DNA of 39,358 bases from DATKCA01 sp035544675 (GTDB taxonomy: Bacteria; Acidobacteriota; Thermoanaerobaculia; Gp7-AA8). Under the pieces are notes generated by a model that did no database searches, was not told where the DNA came from, and saw only the letters and a list, made by a program, of their open reading frames with translations. The position numbers and the translations under genes are program-made. Numbering within the stretch: the first letter of the stretch is position 1; every line of letters begins with the position of its first letter. The stretch covers positions 1 through 39,358 of the forward strand of contig DATKCA010000134.1 in the NCBI GenBank assembly GCA_035544675.1, in the 5' to 3' direction. Shown piece by piece: positions 18,223 through 25,565 of this stretch.

Positions 18223-20060
18223 CCAGGTACGTCCTCACGGCATTCGCGCTCCTGTTCCTCGCCACGTCAGCCGGCGGGCAGCCGCAGCTTCCGCCGCGCG
18301 ACATCTGGCCGCAGGCGGCGCAGGCCGCGCGTGACGGTGACCTCGAGACGGCGACCAGGAAAACCACGGAGCTGGTGAGCACCGGCCGCGCGTACGGGCT
18401 GAAGAAGTATCCGCCCTACGCAACGTCCGCCGCCGCGCTGGCACGTCAGTCCGCGGTGGAGAACAGCGCCGACATTTCCGAATGGGCGCGCAAGACGTCG
18501 GCTGAGCTCGACGACAGCTCCGCAGCCGTCTCATTCGCGATGGCCGACGAAGCGGCGGCCAAAGAGGACTGGAGCACCGCGGCCACGCTGTCGTTGCGCG
18601 GGTTCCAGCAGCTCTTTGCCGGCTACCGGACGAGCCTGATGAGCCGGGCCGACCTGCTCATCGTGTTCATCGCCGCGTCCGCGCTGACGGCCATCGTCTT
18701 CGCCCTCGTGCTCTTCATCCGTTACGGCCGCTCCGCCGCGCACGACTGGCGCGAGCGGCTCGGCTCGCGGATTCACGGAGGCTCCGTTTCGGTCCTGGCC
18801 TTCGCGGCGCTCTTCCTGCCGATCTTCCTCGGTTTCGGACCGATGTGGCTCGTCTTCTACTGGTTTGCGATCTTCTTCGGCTATGCGTCGCTGCGCGAGC
18901 GCGGAATCATCATCGTTCTGGCGCTCCTGGTGGCCGCGCTGCCACTGATGCTGGAGTTTTCGGCGAACGCAATCGCCACCGTCGACAGCCCGGCCGTGCT
19001 GTCCGCCATTTCCAGCGCGGAGCAGAGCTATCACCCGGAGGCGCTTCGCCGGATGCAGGAGCTGGTGGCCCTGGTTCCCGACAGCTCCACACTGCAGGTG
19101 CTGCTAGGCAACCTCCAGGTGTTCGAGGGGAACGAGCAGCAGGCGGCGGAGCACTACCGGCGTGCCATTCAGCTCGACGAAGCCGCCGGCGCGCACGTCA
19201 ACCTCGGCAACCTCCATTTCCTCGAGAACGACTACGCCGCCGCCATCACCGAATACGGCCGCGCACAGAAGAAGGATCCTCAGCTCGCCATCGCCTTCTA
19301 CAACGACTCCGTGGCGAACGGCGAGACGTACCGGTTCCAGGAGCAAGGTCAGAAGCTCGAGCAGGCCAAGCGGATCGACTCCCGTCAGATCGAGCAGATC
19401 TCCCAGGCCCGCTCGGTGCAGAAGGTGGCCATGTACCATCCTCCCATCAGCGAAGCGTGGGATGTGGAGGCCGGGATTGCGCGCAGGGCCGTGGCCCGTT
19501 CGCTGTTCGGCAACTACTCGTACTTCGACCCGGCCACCACGGCCGTCAACCCGATCACCATTGGCAGTCTGGCCGCGCTGGTGCTCGGCCTCCTGTCCTG
19601 GCTCATGAGAAGGCGCGGTGGGTACGCCGGCTCGTGCATCAAGTGCGGCCGCACGTTCTGCCATCGCTGCAAGTCCGCCCGCGAGAGCGCCACGTACTGC
19701 ACGCAGTGCATTCACATCTATCTGAAACGCGACGGCGTGGCGCTGGCCACCAAACGCGCCAAGCTCGACGAGGTCTCCGATCACCACGCCGGCATGCAGC
19801 GGCGCAACCGTCTCTTTGCCACGTTCCTGCCCGGATCGGCGCAGATGCTGGAAGGCCGCACGCTGATCGGACTTCTGGGCATGTTCCTCTTTTTCTTCTT
19901 CGTCTGTGAGGCGCTGGCGGTGGGAAGACTGGCACCGGCTCTCGGTCCCGTAGCAAGCACGGCTCAGCTGCTGGTCCGGGCCCTGGCCATCGCGCTCGCT
20001 CTCCTGGTCTGGTTCACGATGTCGCTGCCGGTGTACCGGCGCCGGGCCGTAGTGACCTAA
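18219..20060 (+). CDS. TPR and zinc-finger multi-pass membrane protein
   Basis: Protein of 613 aa with an unusual layout. A signal peptide (to about residue 20) leads an extracytoplasmic helical region. About three to four TM helices follow at 145-167, 190-220 and 230-247. A TPR block lies at about 270-365 (LLGNLQVFEGNEQQAAEHYR; HVNLGNLHFLENDYAAAITE). A further TM at 446-462 leads into a Cys-rich zinc-binding knuckle (C473, C476, C481, C484, C494, C497: CIKCGRTFCHRC ... CTQC), and two C-terminal TM helices close the protein. The metal site is inferred from cysteine spacing. I do not know a named family; it is plausibly a scaffold. It is translationally coupled to the DUF1844 gene and 8 bp upstream of the DUF4388 gene. 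Confidence 0.85.
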   Translation: MTRYVLTAFALLFLATSAGGQPQLPPRDIWPQAAQAARDGDLETATRKTTELVSTGRAYGLKKYPPYATSAAALARQSAVENSADISEWARKTSAELDDSSAAVSFAMADEAAAKEDWSTAATLSLRGFQQLFAGYRTSLMSRADLLIVFIAASALTAIVFALVLFIRYGRSAAHDWRERLGSRIHGGSVSVLAFAALFLPIFLGFGPMWLVFYWFAIFFGYASLRERGIIIVLALLVAALPLMLEFSANAIATVDSPAVLSAISSAEQSYHPEALRRMQELVALVPDSSTLQVLLGNLQVFEGNEQQAAEHYRRAIQLDEAAGAHVNLGNLHFLENDYAAAITEYGRAQKKDPQLAIAFYNDSVANGETYRFQEQGQKLEQAKRIDSRQIEQISQARSVQKVAMYHPPISEAWDVEAGIARRAVARSLFGNYSYFDPATTAVNPITIGSLAALVLGLLSWLMRRRGGYAGSCIKCGRTFCHRCKSARESATYCTQCIHIYLKRDGVALATKRAKLDEVSDHHAGMQRRNRLFATFLPGSAQMLEGRTLIGLLGMFLFFFFVCEALAVGRLAPALGPVASTAQLLVRALAIALALLVWFTMSLPVYRRRAVVT

Positions 20061-20068
20061 CGAACGTC

Positions 20069-21367
20069 ATGGCACTCGAAGGCACACTCAAAGACTTCAG
20101 CCTGGCCGACATCTTCCAGCTGATCGGGCTGCAGAGGAAGACCGGCGTGCTGACGCTGCGAGGAAAGGATGACGCCGTCACGGTCACGTTTCTGGACGGC
20201 AAGGTCGTCGGCGCCGACTCTCTGAACCGCCGCCTCGAGAACCGCCTCGGCACTGTCCTGATCAAGAGCGGAACGCTGACTCCCGACCAGCTCTCCCGAG
20301 CCCTGGAGATCCAGAAGGAGACACTGCAGAGGCTCGGCTTCATCCTCACTCATTACGGGATCATCTCCGCCGACTCTCTGAAGCAGGCCATCCAGCTTCA
20401 GATCCAGCAGATCATCTACCGGCTCTTCCGCTGGAAGGACGGCGACTACCACTTCTCGCAGGAAACGACGATCGAGTACGACCGCGACAACGTCGTGCCG
20501 ATCACCGCCGAGTCGATCCTGATGGAAGGCGCGCGGATGATGGATGAATGGCCCATCATCGAGAAGCGCATTCGCTCCTACGACATGGTGTTCCGGCGGA
20601 GGGTGTCGGAGCAGGAGATCGTCGTGGTCGGCGCGGACGAGGCCGATGAGGTCGACTTCGAGCCCGACAACACCTCCACCCGCAAGCGGAAGACGGCTGC
20701 CAGCAACAAGGTCCGCATCTCCCAGGAGGAGAAGGCCATCTACGATCTCGTCAACGGGACGCAGACCGTCGGCGACATCGTCGAAGCCAGCCGCTTATCC
20801 GAGTTCGACACCAACAAATCGCTGTACGAGTTGCTCACGCGCGACCTCATCGAGGAGATCCGCACCAAGCGCACCGCCACCGCAGTCGAGCAGACCACCC
20901 CCGTCGACGAGAGCGAGGTCGCGGAGACTCCCGTGCCGCTGCCACTGGTGGTATTGCTCACGGCCCTGGCCATCGGCGCCATCATCGCTTCCGTACGCAA
21001 TCCGCTGAACCGCCTCGGGCCGTTCGTTTCCCGGCCGTCCGCGCTCGAGGCGACACAGAAGGCGATCTCCCTGCAGCGAGTGCAGACGATCGGACAGGCC
21101 GTCGAGCGGTACAACGTGATGCACGGCCAGCTTCCGGAGCGGCTGCAGGAGCTCTCGCCCTACTACATCTCCGAACAGCTCCTGACCGACCCGTGGGGCA
21201 ACGCCTACAAGTACCTGCAGCAGCCCTCGCGGTACCTGGTCATCGGATTCACGCCGGATGGAAAGGCCGATACCGACCTTTTCCTGTCGCGCGCGATCGA
21301 CATCGGCCCCTCCACGCCCCCGGCCACGATGAGACCGGACAGCGGCGGCATCGTGCTCATCGAGTAG
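20069..21367 (+). CDS. DUF4388 (PATAN-like) - TM - pseudopilin-like protein
   Basis: Protein of 432 aa with several modules. Residues 1 to about 90 form a DUF4388/PATAN domain (MALEGTLKDFSLADIFQLIG, KTGVLTLRG); it continues into a helical region like the N-terminal domain of GspE/PilB ATPases (LGFILTHYGIISADSLKQAI). A winged-helix-like segment spans about 215-265. One TM helix lies at 289-308, and residues 330-405 resemble the globular part of major pseudopilin GspG (VERYNVMHGQLPERLQEL, LLTDPWGNAYKY). There is no pilin-type prepilin peptidase site, so it is not itself a classical pseudopilin. DUF4388 proteins are linked to signalling and type IV pilus motility in other bacteria; here the role is inferred only. 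No ribosome site is clear, so translation may be coupled to the gene 8 bp upstream. Confidence 0.87.
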   Translation: MALEGTLKDFSLADIFQLIGLQRKTGVLTLRGKDDAVTVTFLDGKVVGADSLNRRLENRLGTVLIKSGTLTPDQLSRALEIQKETLQRLGFILTHYGIISADSLKQAIQLQIQQIIYRLFRWKDGDYHFSQETTIEYDRDNVVPITAESILMEGARMMDEWPIIEKRIRSYDMVFRRRVSEQEIVVVGADEADEVDFEPDNTSTRKRKTAASNKVRISQEEKAIYDLVNGTQTVGDIVEASRLSEFDTNKSLYELLTRDLIEEIRTKRTATAVEQTTPVDESEVAETPVPLPLVVLLTALAIGAIIASVRNPLNRLGPFVSRPSALEATQKAISLQRVQTIGQAVERYNVMHGQLPERLQELSPYYISEQLLTDPWGNAYKYLQQPSRYLVIGFTPDGKADTDLFLSRAIDIGPSTPPATMRPDSGGIVLIE

Positions 21368-21394
21368 TCATTCCGAGCGCAGCCTCGGGATGAC
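21367..21394. repeat. dispersed palindromic repeat, copy 3 (28-bp core only)
   Basis: Only the two inverted termini of the family remain, joined directly: GTCATTCCGAGCGCAG followed by CCTCGGGATGAC. It starts at the last base of the DUF4388 gene stop codon and ends 2 bp before the convergent lipid kinase stop. The RNA would form a hairpin from either strand, so it may act as a two-way terminator. Confidence 0.85.
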
Positions 21395-21395
21395 C

Positions 21396-22265
21396 CTACA
21401 CCACCAGTTTGAGCTTCTCCGCCGCAAACCCGATCGTCACCGGCGTCTCCGCGACCATCTCCCCGTCGGCGAACACGGCCAGCGGGCGCTCGCTCTGGAA
21501 GTGAAACTCCCGCCCCCGCCCGGTCTCGACGTACGGGCTGCGCACGTGGGACCCGTTGAAGACCCGCGGCAGCGTCTTGAGCAGAGTCAGCCGCGAGGTC
21601 TCGTGGACGATGCAGAAATCGAGCAGCGAGTCGTCGATCCGCGCCGCCGGCACGATGCGGATGCCTCCGCCGTACTGCGGCGAATTGCCGACCACCACCA
21701 TCATGATCCTCTCCGTCCGTTCCACCCCGTCGATCCGAAGGCTCATGCGATAGGGCCGGAACCGCGGTAGAACGCGCAGGATCGAATAGAGGTAGATGGC
21801 CGAGCCGCGCAGATACTTCGCGCTCGAGTTTGCGAAGGCCGTCACTTCCGAGTCGAAGCCCAGGCCGGCGATGCAGACGAAACGCGTTCCGTTGGCGAGG
21901 GCGACGTCGACCTCGCGCACCGCACCGGCCAGCACGGCCTGGCAGGCGTGCTCCCACTTCAGGGGAACACCGGCCACTCTCGCGAAGTCGTCCCCGGAGC
22001 CGGAAGGAATGACGGCCAGCGTCCCGCGCTGCAGATCGAACTCGCGGATGGCCAGGTTGACCGTGCCATCGCCGCCGCACACGACCACCCGGTCGTAGCC
22101 GCCGCGCGAGCTCTCCGCGGCGACGCTGGTGAGATCCCGCGGGCTCGCGCTCTCGTGAACGTCGACCTCACCGCCGCGGTCGCGGAGATACGACACCACT
22201 CCATCGATGCGGCGGCGCGCCCGCCCGCGCCCGGCCGCCGGGTTGAAGATCATTTTGAGCTTCAT
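21396..22265 (-). CDS. diacylglycerol/lipid kinase family protein
   Basis: Lipid kinase of the DAGK catalytic superfamily (YegS/BmrU/DgkB type), 289 aa. It starts MKLKMIFNPAAGRGRARRRI, the usual NPxxG N-terminus, and carries the nucleotide-binding VVVCGGDGTVNLAI and IPSGSGDDFARV motifs; GLGFDSEVTAF and FADGEMVAETPVTI mark the second domain. The substrate is likely diacylglycerol or a related lipid alcohol, at the membrane surface. ATG 22265 lies 35 bp from the divergent HtrA start. A minus-strand TACACT box ends 10 nt before the ATG, hinting at a very short leader. Confidence 0.94.
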   Translation of the reverse strand: MKLKMIFNPAAGRGRARRRIDGVVSYLRDRGGEVDVHESASPRDLTSVAAESSRGGYDRVVVCGGDGTVNLAIREFDLQRGTLAVIPSGSGDDFARVAGVPLKWEHACQAVLAGAVREVDVALANGTRFVCIAGLGFDSEVTAFANSSAKYLRGSAIYLYSILRVLPRFRPYRMSLRIDGVERTERIMMVVVGNSPQYGGGIRIVPAARIDDSLLDFCIVHETSRLTLLKTLPRVFNGSHVRSPYVETGRGREFHFQSERPLAVFADGEMVAETPVTIGFAAEKLKLVV

Positions 22266-22293
22266 CGACCGGGACAGTGTAGCGGCTTAGAAT
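22265..22293 (+). promoter_or_regulatory. promoter for a probable leaderless htrA mRNA
   Basis: TCGACC (22265-22270, 4 of 6 matches to TTGACA), a 17-bp spacer, TAGAAT (22288-22293), then 7 nt to ATG 22301. Transcription starting 7 nt after the -10 would begin at the A of the start codon. There is no Shine-Dalgarno. The -35 covers the start codon of the divergent lipid kinase gene. Confidence 0.6.
22276..22281 (-). promoter_or_regulatory. possible -10 box for the lipid kinase gene
   Basis: TACACT on the minus strand, 10 nt before ATG 22265, fits a TANNNT -10 box giving a leader of only a few nucleotides. Weaker than the other examples in this window. Confidence 0.3.
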
Positions 22294-22300
22294 TCGCCCC

Positions 22301-23665
22301 ATGAAGTCTCTCCGCCTTCTCCTGCTGTTCGCGCTCGCTTTCGCCTGCAAGCCCTTCGCGGAGTCGAGAGCGGTGGAACAGGGCCCCAGACAACAGCCGC
22401 CCACGATCCCTCCGTCCGTGAGCGCGGCGCGGCGCAGTCCGGTCGCAGTCGTCGCGCACAACGTCCTCCCCTCCGTGGTGAATATCCAGACGGAGGCTAC
22501 GATCCGGCGCCGCCAGGTCGACCCGTTCTTCGATCCGTTCGGCATCTTCGGCGGCGGGACTCCCCGCGTCTCGCAGTCGCTCGGCTCGGGATTCGTCTGG
22601 TCGGCGGACGGGATCATCGTCACGAACAACCACGTGGTGGAAGGGGCCTCGCGCATCTCCGTCAACTTCAACGACGGCACCCAGCTCCCCGCCACCCTCC
22701 TGGGCGTCGATCCCGACAGCGACCTGGCCGTGCTGCGTGTCGACTCGAAGAGTCTCACTGCCGCTCCGATCGGAACCTCCGCGGACCTCATGATCGGTGA
22801 GACCGTCGTCGCCGTCGGCAACCCGTTCGGGCTGAGCGGAACGGTGACGACGGGCGTCGTCTCCGCGCTGGGGCGCTCCGTTCCGTCGGCCGAGGCGGGC
22901 CGCACGTTCACGGACTTCATCCAGACCGACGCATCGATCAACCCGGGGAACTCCGGCGGGCCGCTCTTGAACATCGAGGGAAAGGTCATCGGGATCAACG
23001 TCGCGATCTATGCGCAGGCGCAGGGAATCGGCTTCGCCATCCCCGTCGACCGCGCGCGCAAGGTGATCCAGGACCTTTTGCGCTACGGCCAGGTGCACAG
23101 CGCCTGGATCGGAGCGGTCACCGCCACGCTGACACCGGAGGAAGCGCGACGGCTGGACGTCCGCGCCAGTCGCGGCGCCATCGTGGCGCGCGTGTTCCCC
23201 GGCTCGCCGGCACAGGCAGCGGGCCTCCGGCCGGGCGACATCATCACGGCCATCGACGGAAAGCCGGTCGACTCGCGCGAGTCGTTCTCGACGTACACCG
23301 CCACCGCGAGCCCGGCCCAGGCAGTGAGCCTGACCATTCTCCGAGAGGGGTCCTCGCGCGCGGTCCAGCTCCGGCCGGCCGATCCTCCGGAGAGCCTCGG
23401 CATCCGCATCCTCGAGGAGGTAGCCGGGCTGCGCGTCACCGACGAGGCCCGCAGCGTCGTCATCGATGAAGTCGTCCGCGGATCGCGCAGCGAGAGGGTC
23501 GGCCTGGCCCGTGGCGACCTCATCGTCGGCGTGAACGGCGTCGAGGTGCGCTCGGCGCGCGCAATCAACGACGAGCTGATCAAAGCCGCGGAGCGTTCCT
23601 CGATCGTTCTCTCGGTCGCGCGAGGGCGGTTCATCTACAACCTCACGTATCCGATGGGACTGTGA
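22301..23665 (+). CDS. HtrA/DegP-family serine protease, exported
   Basis: Trypsin-like periplasmic quality-control protease of 454 aa. The N-terminus is a signal sequence ending FALAFAC at Cys16; a lipid anchor is possible, though the lipobox is atypical. The catalytic triad is H111 (VTNNHVVEG), D141 (DPDSDLAVL) and S218 (INPGNSGGPLL). Two PDZ domains follow: the first at about 250-350 (GAIVARVFPGSPAQAAGLRP) and the second at about 365-450 (VVRGSRSERVGLARGDLIVG). The disordered LA-loop region after TEATIRRRQVDPFFDPFGIF is typical of the family. It probably has a leaderless mRNA. It converges on the SprT-like gene with an 8-bp gap. Confidence 0.96.
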   Translation: MKSLRLLLLFALAFACKPFAESRAVEQGPRQQPPTIPPSVSAARRSPVAVVAHNVLPSVVNIQTEATIRRRQVDPFFDPFGIFGGGTPRVSQSLGSGFVWSADGIIVTNNHVVEGASRISVNFNDGTQLPATLLGVDPDSDLAVLRVDSKSLTAAPIGTSADLMIGETVVAVGNPFGLSGTVTTGVVSALGRSVPSAEAGRTFTDFIQTDASINPGNSGGPLLNIEGKVIGINVAIYAQAQGIGFAIPVDRARKVIQDLLRYGQVHSAWIGAVTATLTPEEARRLDVRASRGAIVARVFPGSPAQAAGLRPGDIITAIDGKPVDSRESFSTYTATASPAQAVSLTILREGSSRAVQLRPADPPESLGIRILEEVAGLRVTDEARSVVIDEVVRGSRSERVGLARGDLIVGVNGVEVRSARAINDELIKAAERSSIVLSVARGRFIYNLTYPMGL

Positions 23666-23673
23666 GTGACCGA

Positions 23674-24120
23674 TTAGAACAGCGCCATCTGCGGCGGCGG
23701 GACCGGCGGGAGCTGCGGCGCCGGCGGCTGCATCTCCGCACGCCGCCGCCCCAGCAGCAGAAACAGATTCCGCCGGATCCACTCCTGCGCCTCGCGGTGA
23801 TAGCGGAACTTCCGCTCCGCGGCGTGGAACCTCCGGTTGTGACTGCCGCCCAGGACGTGGTGCAGATACTCGTGGTGAATGACCGACTGAATGAAAAACG
23901 CCGGGATCCCCGGCGAGTTCAGGAGCGGATGAATGCGGATCTCCGCGGTGTGATGGTTATACGATCCGAGGCGGATGCTGCGGCGGCGCTTGCGCGAGAT
24001 CTGGTGACCCCATCGCACCGGCAGAGGCGGAATCTTGAGGAAATACGTCCTGTACACCTCCGTGGCGAGCGAATGGAGGTGGTGATGCGTATTCTCGGGC
24101 ACAGGAAGCGGGATCCGCAC
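23674..24120 (-). CDS. SprT-like zinc metalloprotease
   Basis: Protein of 148 aa with a gluzincin-type active site: SVIHHEYLHHVLG gives HExxH (H83, E84, H87), with H94 or H99 (GSHNRRFHAAE) as the likely third zinc ligand. The VIHHEYLHH ... H...F arrangement and the short length point to the SprT-like group (related to Wss1/SPRTN) rather than M48. The partner or substrate is unknown. The C-terminal tail is Pro/Gln-rich. The start is GTG 24120, with AGGGGAAG directly upstream; the next ATG candidates fall inside the conserved N-terminal region. It lies downstream of two small membrane protein genes on the same strand, 38 bp away. Confidence 0.82.
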   Translation of the reverse strand: MRIPLPVPENTHHHLHSLATEVYRTYFLKIPPLPVRWGHQISRKRRRSIRLGSYNHHTAEIRIHPLLNSPGIPAFFIQSVIHHEYLHHVLGGSHNRRFHAAERKFRYHREAQEWIRRNLFLLLGRRRAEMQPPAPQLPPVPPPQMALF

Positions 24121-24158
24121 CTTCCCCTATTGTGCGGAGCCCGGCGGTCAAAACGCAA

Positions 24159-24494
24159 TCACTCTTTTGAGCGATCCATCACGCGGCCGACGTTGGCCAA
24201 CGCCGCCGCCGACAGCATCGACGACCCGGCCGCAAGCAGCTCGTCGCCCTTGCGCATGCCGAGATAGACGCCGATCCCGACACCGAGGACGACAGCGCTG
24301 AGCGGAAAGGTCCGGATGTGCTCTCGCCATTCCTCGGGCAGCAGGTTCTCGATCTCGTCGAACAGTGCCTGCGGCCCGTTCTCGGCCATCGCCGCCCCGA
24401 GCGAAGCGGCGCGCTCGCGAATGGGCGAGTCGAAGTCCAGACCCGCTGCAGCCCGATCGTGATCTTCTCTTCCCTTGTGACTCCGTGTTGCCAT
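24159..24494 (-). CDS. small membrane protein, unknown function
   Basis: Protein of 111 aa with a charged N-terminal half (MATRSHKGREDHDRAAAGLD), a helical middle (ALFDEIENLLPEEWREHIRT) and one hydrophobic segment with a Gly-x-Gly run (PLSAVVLGVGIGVYLGMRKG). The C-terminus is a further weakly hydrophobic helix. It resembles the DUF883/ElaB and YtxH-like single-helix proteins only in general layout, so no family is named. ATG 24494 has AGAGGG upstream. It follows the gene at 24515-24784 with a 20-bp gap, and the two Gly-zipper-type helices suggest a pair. Confidence 0.75.
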   Translation of the reverse strand: MATRSHKGREDHDRAAAGLDFDSPIRERAASLGAAMAENGPQALFDEIENLLPEEWREHIRTFPLSAVVLGVGIGVYLGMRKGDELLAAGSSMLSAAALANVGRVMDRSKE

Positions 24495-24514
24495 GGTTCC
24501 CTCTCTCGCGGCGA

Positions 24515-24784
24515 CTACTCTTCGTCGTCTCCGCTGCGAAGCAGCAAGCCGATTGCAAACCCAACTCCTACCGAGACCAGAAGAGCTTTGCCGGGGTTCG
24601 ATCGCACGTACGTGCGGATGCGGTCGGCCACAGCGCCGAAGTCGACATCGTCGACTTTCTCGCGCATGTTGCTGTAGGTGCTGCTGGCGTACTCGCGCGC
24701 GCGTCCGAACCGGCCCGACGTGCTCTCCTCCTCGCCGCCCTCGCCCTCGCCCGGTGTTCCGGTCGTTCGATTGCTCTCTTCCAT
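24515..24784 (-). CDS. DUF883/ElaB-like small membrane-anchored protein
   Basis: Protein of 89 aa: an acidic Gly/Glu-rich N-terminus, an amphipathic helix (AREYASSTYSNMREKVDDVD), and a C-terminal helix with a glycine zipper (NPGKALLVSVGVGFAIGLLL) followed by an acidic tail. This is the DUF883/YqjD-ElaB outline; known members sit in the inner membrane and bind ribosomes in stationary phase, which is family knowledge and not shown here. ATG 24784 is chosen over ATG 24796 because the GGAGGT ribosome site lies between them. Confidence 0.82.
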   Translation of the reverse strand: MEESNRTTGTPGEGEGGEEESTSGRFGRAREYASSTYSNMREKVDDVDFGAVADRIRTYVRSNPGKALLVSVGVGFAIGLLLRSGDDEE

Positions 24785-24876
24785 AGATACCTCCATTTCG
24801 GAGCGACCCTTGTATCAGAGAACGCCCCGAAGGGAACAAATCCGTTTCTGCACCGATCATGCCCGGTGCGCTCCCT

Positions 24877-24882
24877 TAGAAT
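24877..24882 (+). promoter_or_regulatory. -10 box for a probable leaderless ABC operon mRNA
   Basis: TAGAAT ends 8 nt before ATG 24891, the same box and nearly the same spacing as htrA. No Shine-Dalgarno is present. The -35 region is not clear. The 106-bp space from 24785 to 24890 holds this box and the upstream region of the minus-strand gene, and nothing else I can identify. Confidence 0.5.
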
Positions 24883-24890
24883 CGCGCTAA

Positions 24891-25565
24891 ATGCGTGTGT
24901 CGCTTCAGGATGTGAGTCACGACTACGGAGTCACGGAGAGCTCCGCGGCCGTGCACGTCCTCGACCGCGTCTCCCTGGAGATCGCCTCCGGGGACTTCGT
25001 GGTGCTGATGGGGGCATCGGGCAGCGGAAAATCGACGCTGCTGAATCTCATCGGCGCCGTCGACCGCCCCACGGGGGGACGGATTCTGCTGGGCGATCTC
25101 GAGACCTCATCTCTCAGCGAGACGGAGCTGACCAGGCTGCGCCGGCACTCCATCGGCTTCATCTTTCAGTTCTTCAATCTCATCCCCACCCTGTCGGTCT
25201 TCGAGAACGTGGCGTTCCCGCTGTCGCTGGCATCGGTGCCGCGGCGCGAGATCGACGAGCGCGTCACCACGACACTGCAGGAGGTCGGACTCGAGCACCG
25301 CCGCGGCCACTATCCCAACGAGCTGTCCGGCGGTGAGATGCAGCGCGTGGCGATCGCCCGCGCCATCGTGCACCGGCCGGCGCTGATCCTGGCCGACGAG
25401 CCCACGGGAAACCTCGACTCGAAGAGCGGCCTGGGCGTCCTCGACCTGATCCGCAAGCTGCACGAGACGCACAGGTCGACGATCGTCATGGCCACACACT
25501 CCGACCGGGCCGCGGCGTACGGCCACTACATCATCCAGATTGCCGATGGACGCGTGGCGCGATGA
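24891..25565 (+). CDS. ABC transporter ATP-binding protein, LolD/MacB-type
   Basis: ATPase of 224 aa that powers the permease encoded next. Walker A is GASGSGKST (41-49), the Q-loop is FIFQFFNLIPTLSVFENV, the signature is LSGGEMQRVAIARA, and Walker B with D-loop is LILADEPTGNLDS, followed by the H-loop MATHSD. The LSGGEMQRVAIARA signature and DEPTGNLD are characteristic of the LolD/MacB/YbbA group (type VII, mechanotransmission). Coupling to a long FtsX-type permease favours a YbbAP-like or lipoprotein/peptide export role, but the substrate is unknown. It overlaps the permease start (ATGA). Confidence 0.96.
   Translation: MRVSLQDVSHDYGVTESSAAVHVLDRVSLEIASGDFVVLMGASGSGKSTLLNLIGAVDRPTGGRILLGDLETSSLSETELTRLRRHSIGFIFQFFNLIPTLSVFENVAFPLSLASVPRREIDERVTTTLQEVGLEHRRGHYPNELSGGEMQRVAIARAIVHRPALILADEPTGNLDSKSGLGVLDLIRKLHETHRSTIVMATHSDRAAAYGHYIIQIADGRVAR

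Noticed and set aside
22262..23782. A 506-codon open frame on the minus strand opposite htrA
   Set aside because: Composition is dominated by Arg, Asp and Gly from the reverse complement of htrA; no motif, and htrA has an intact catalytic triad and PDZ domains.
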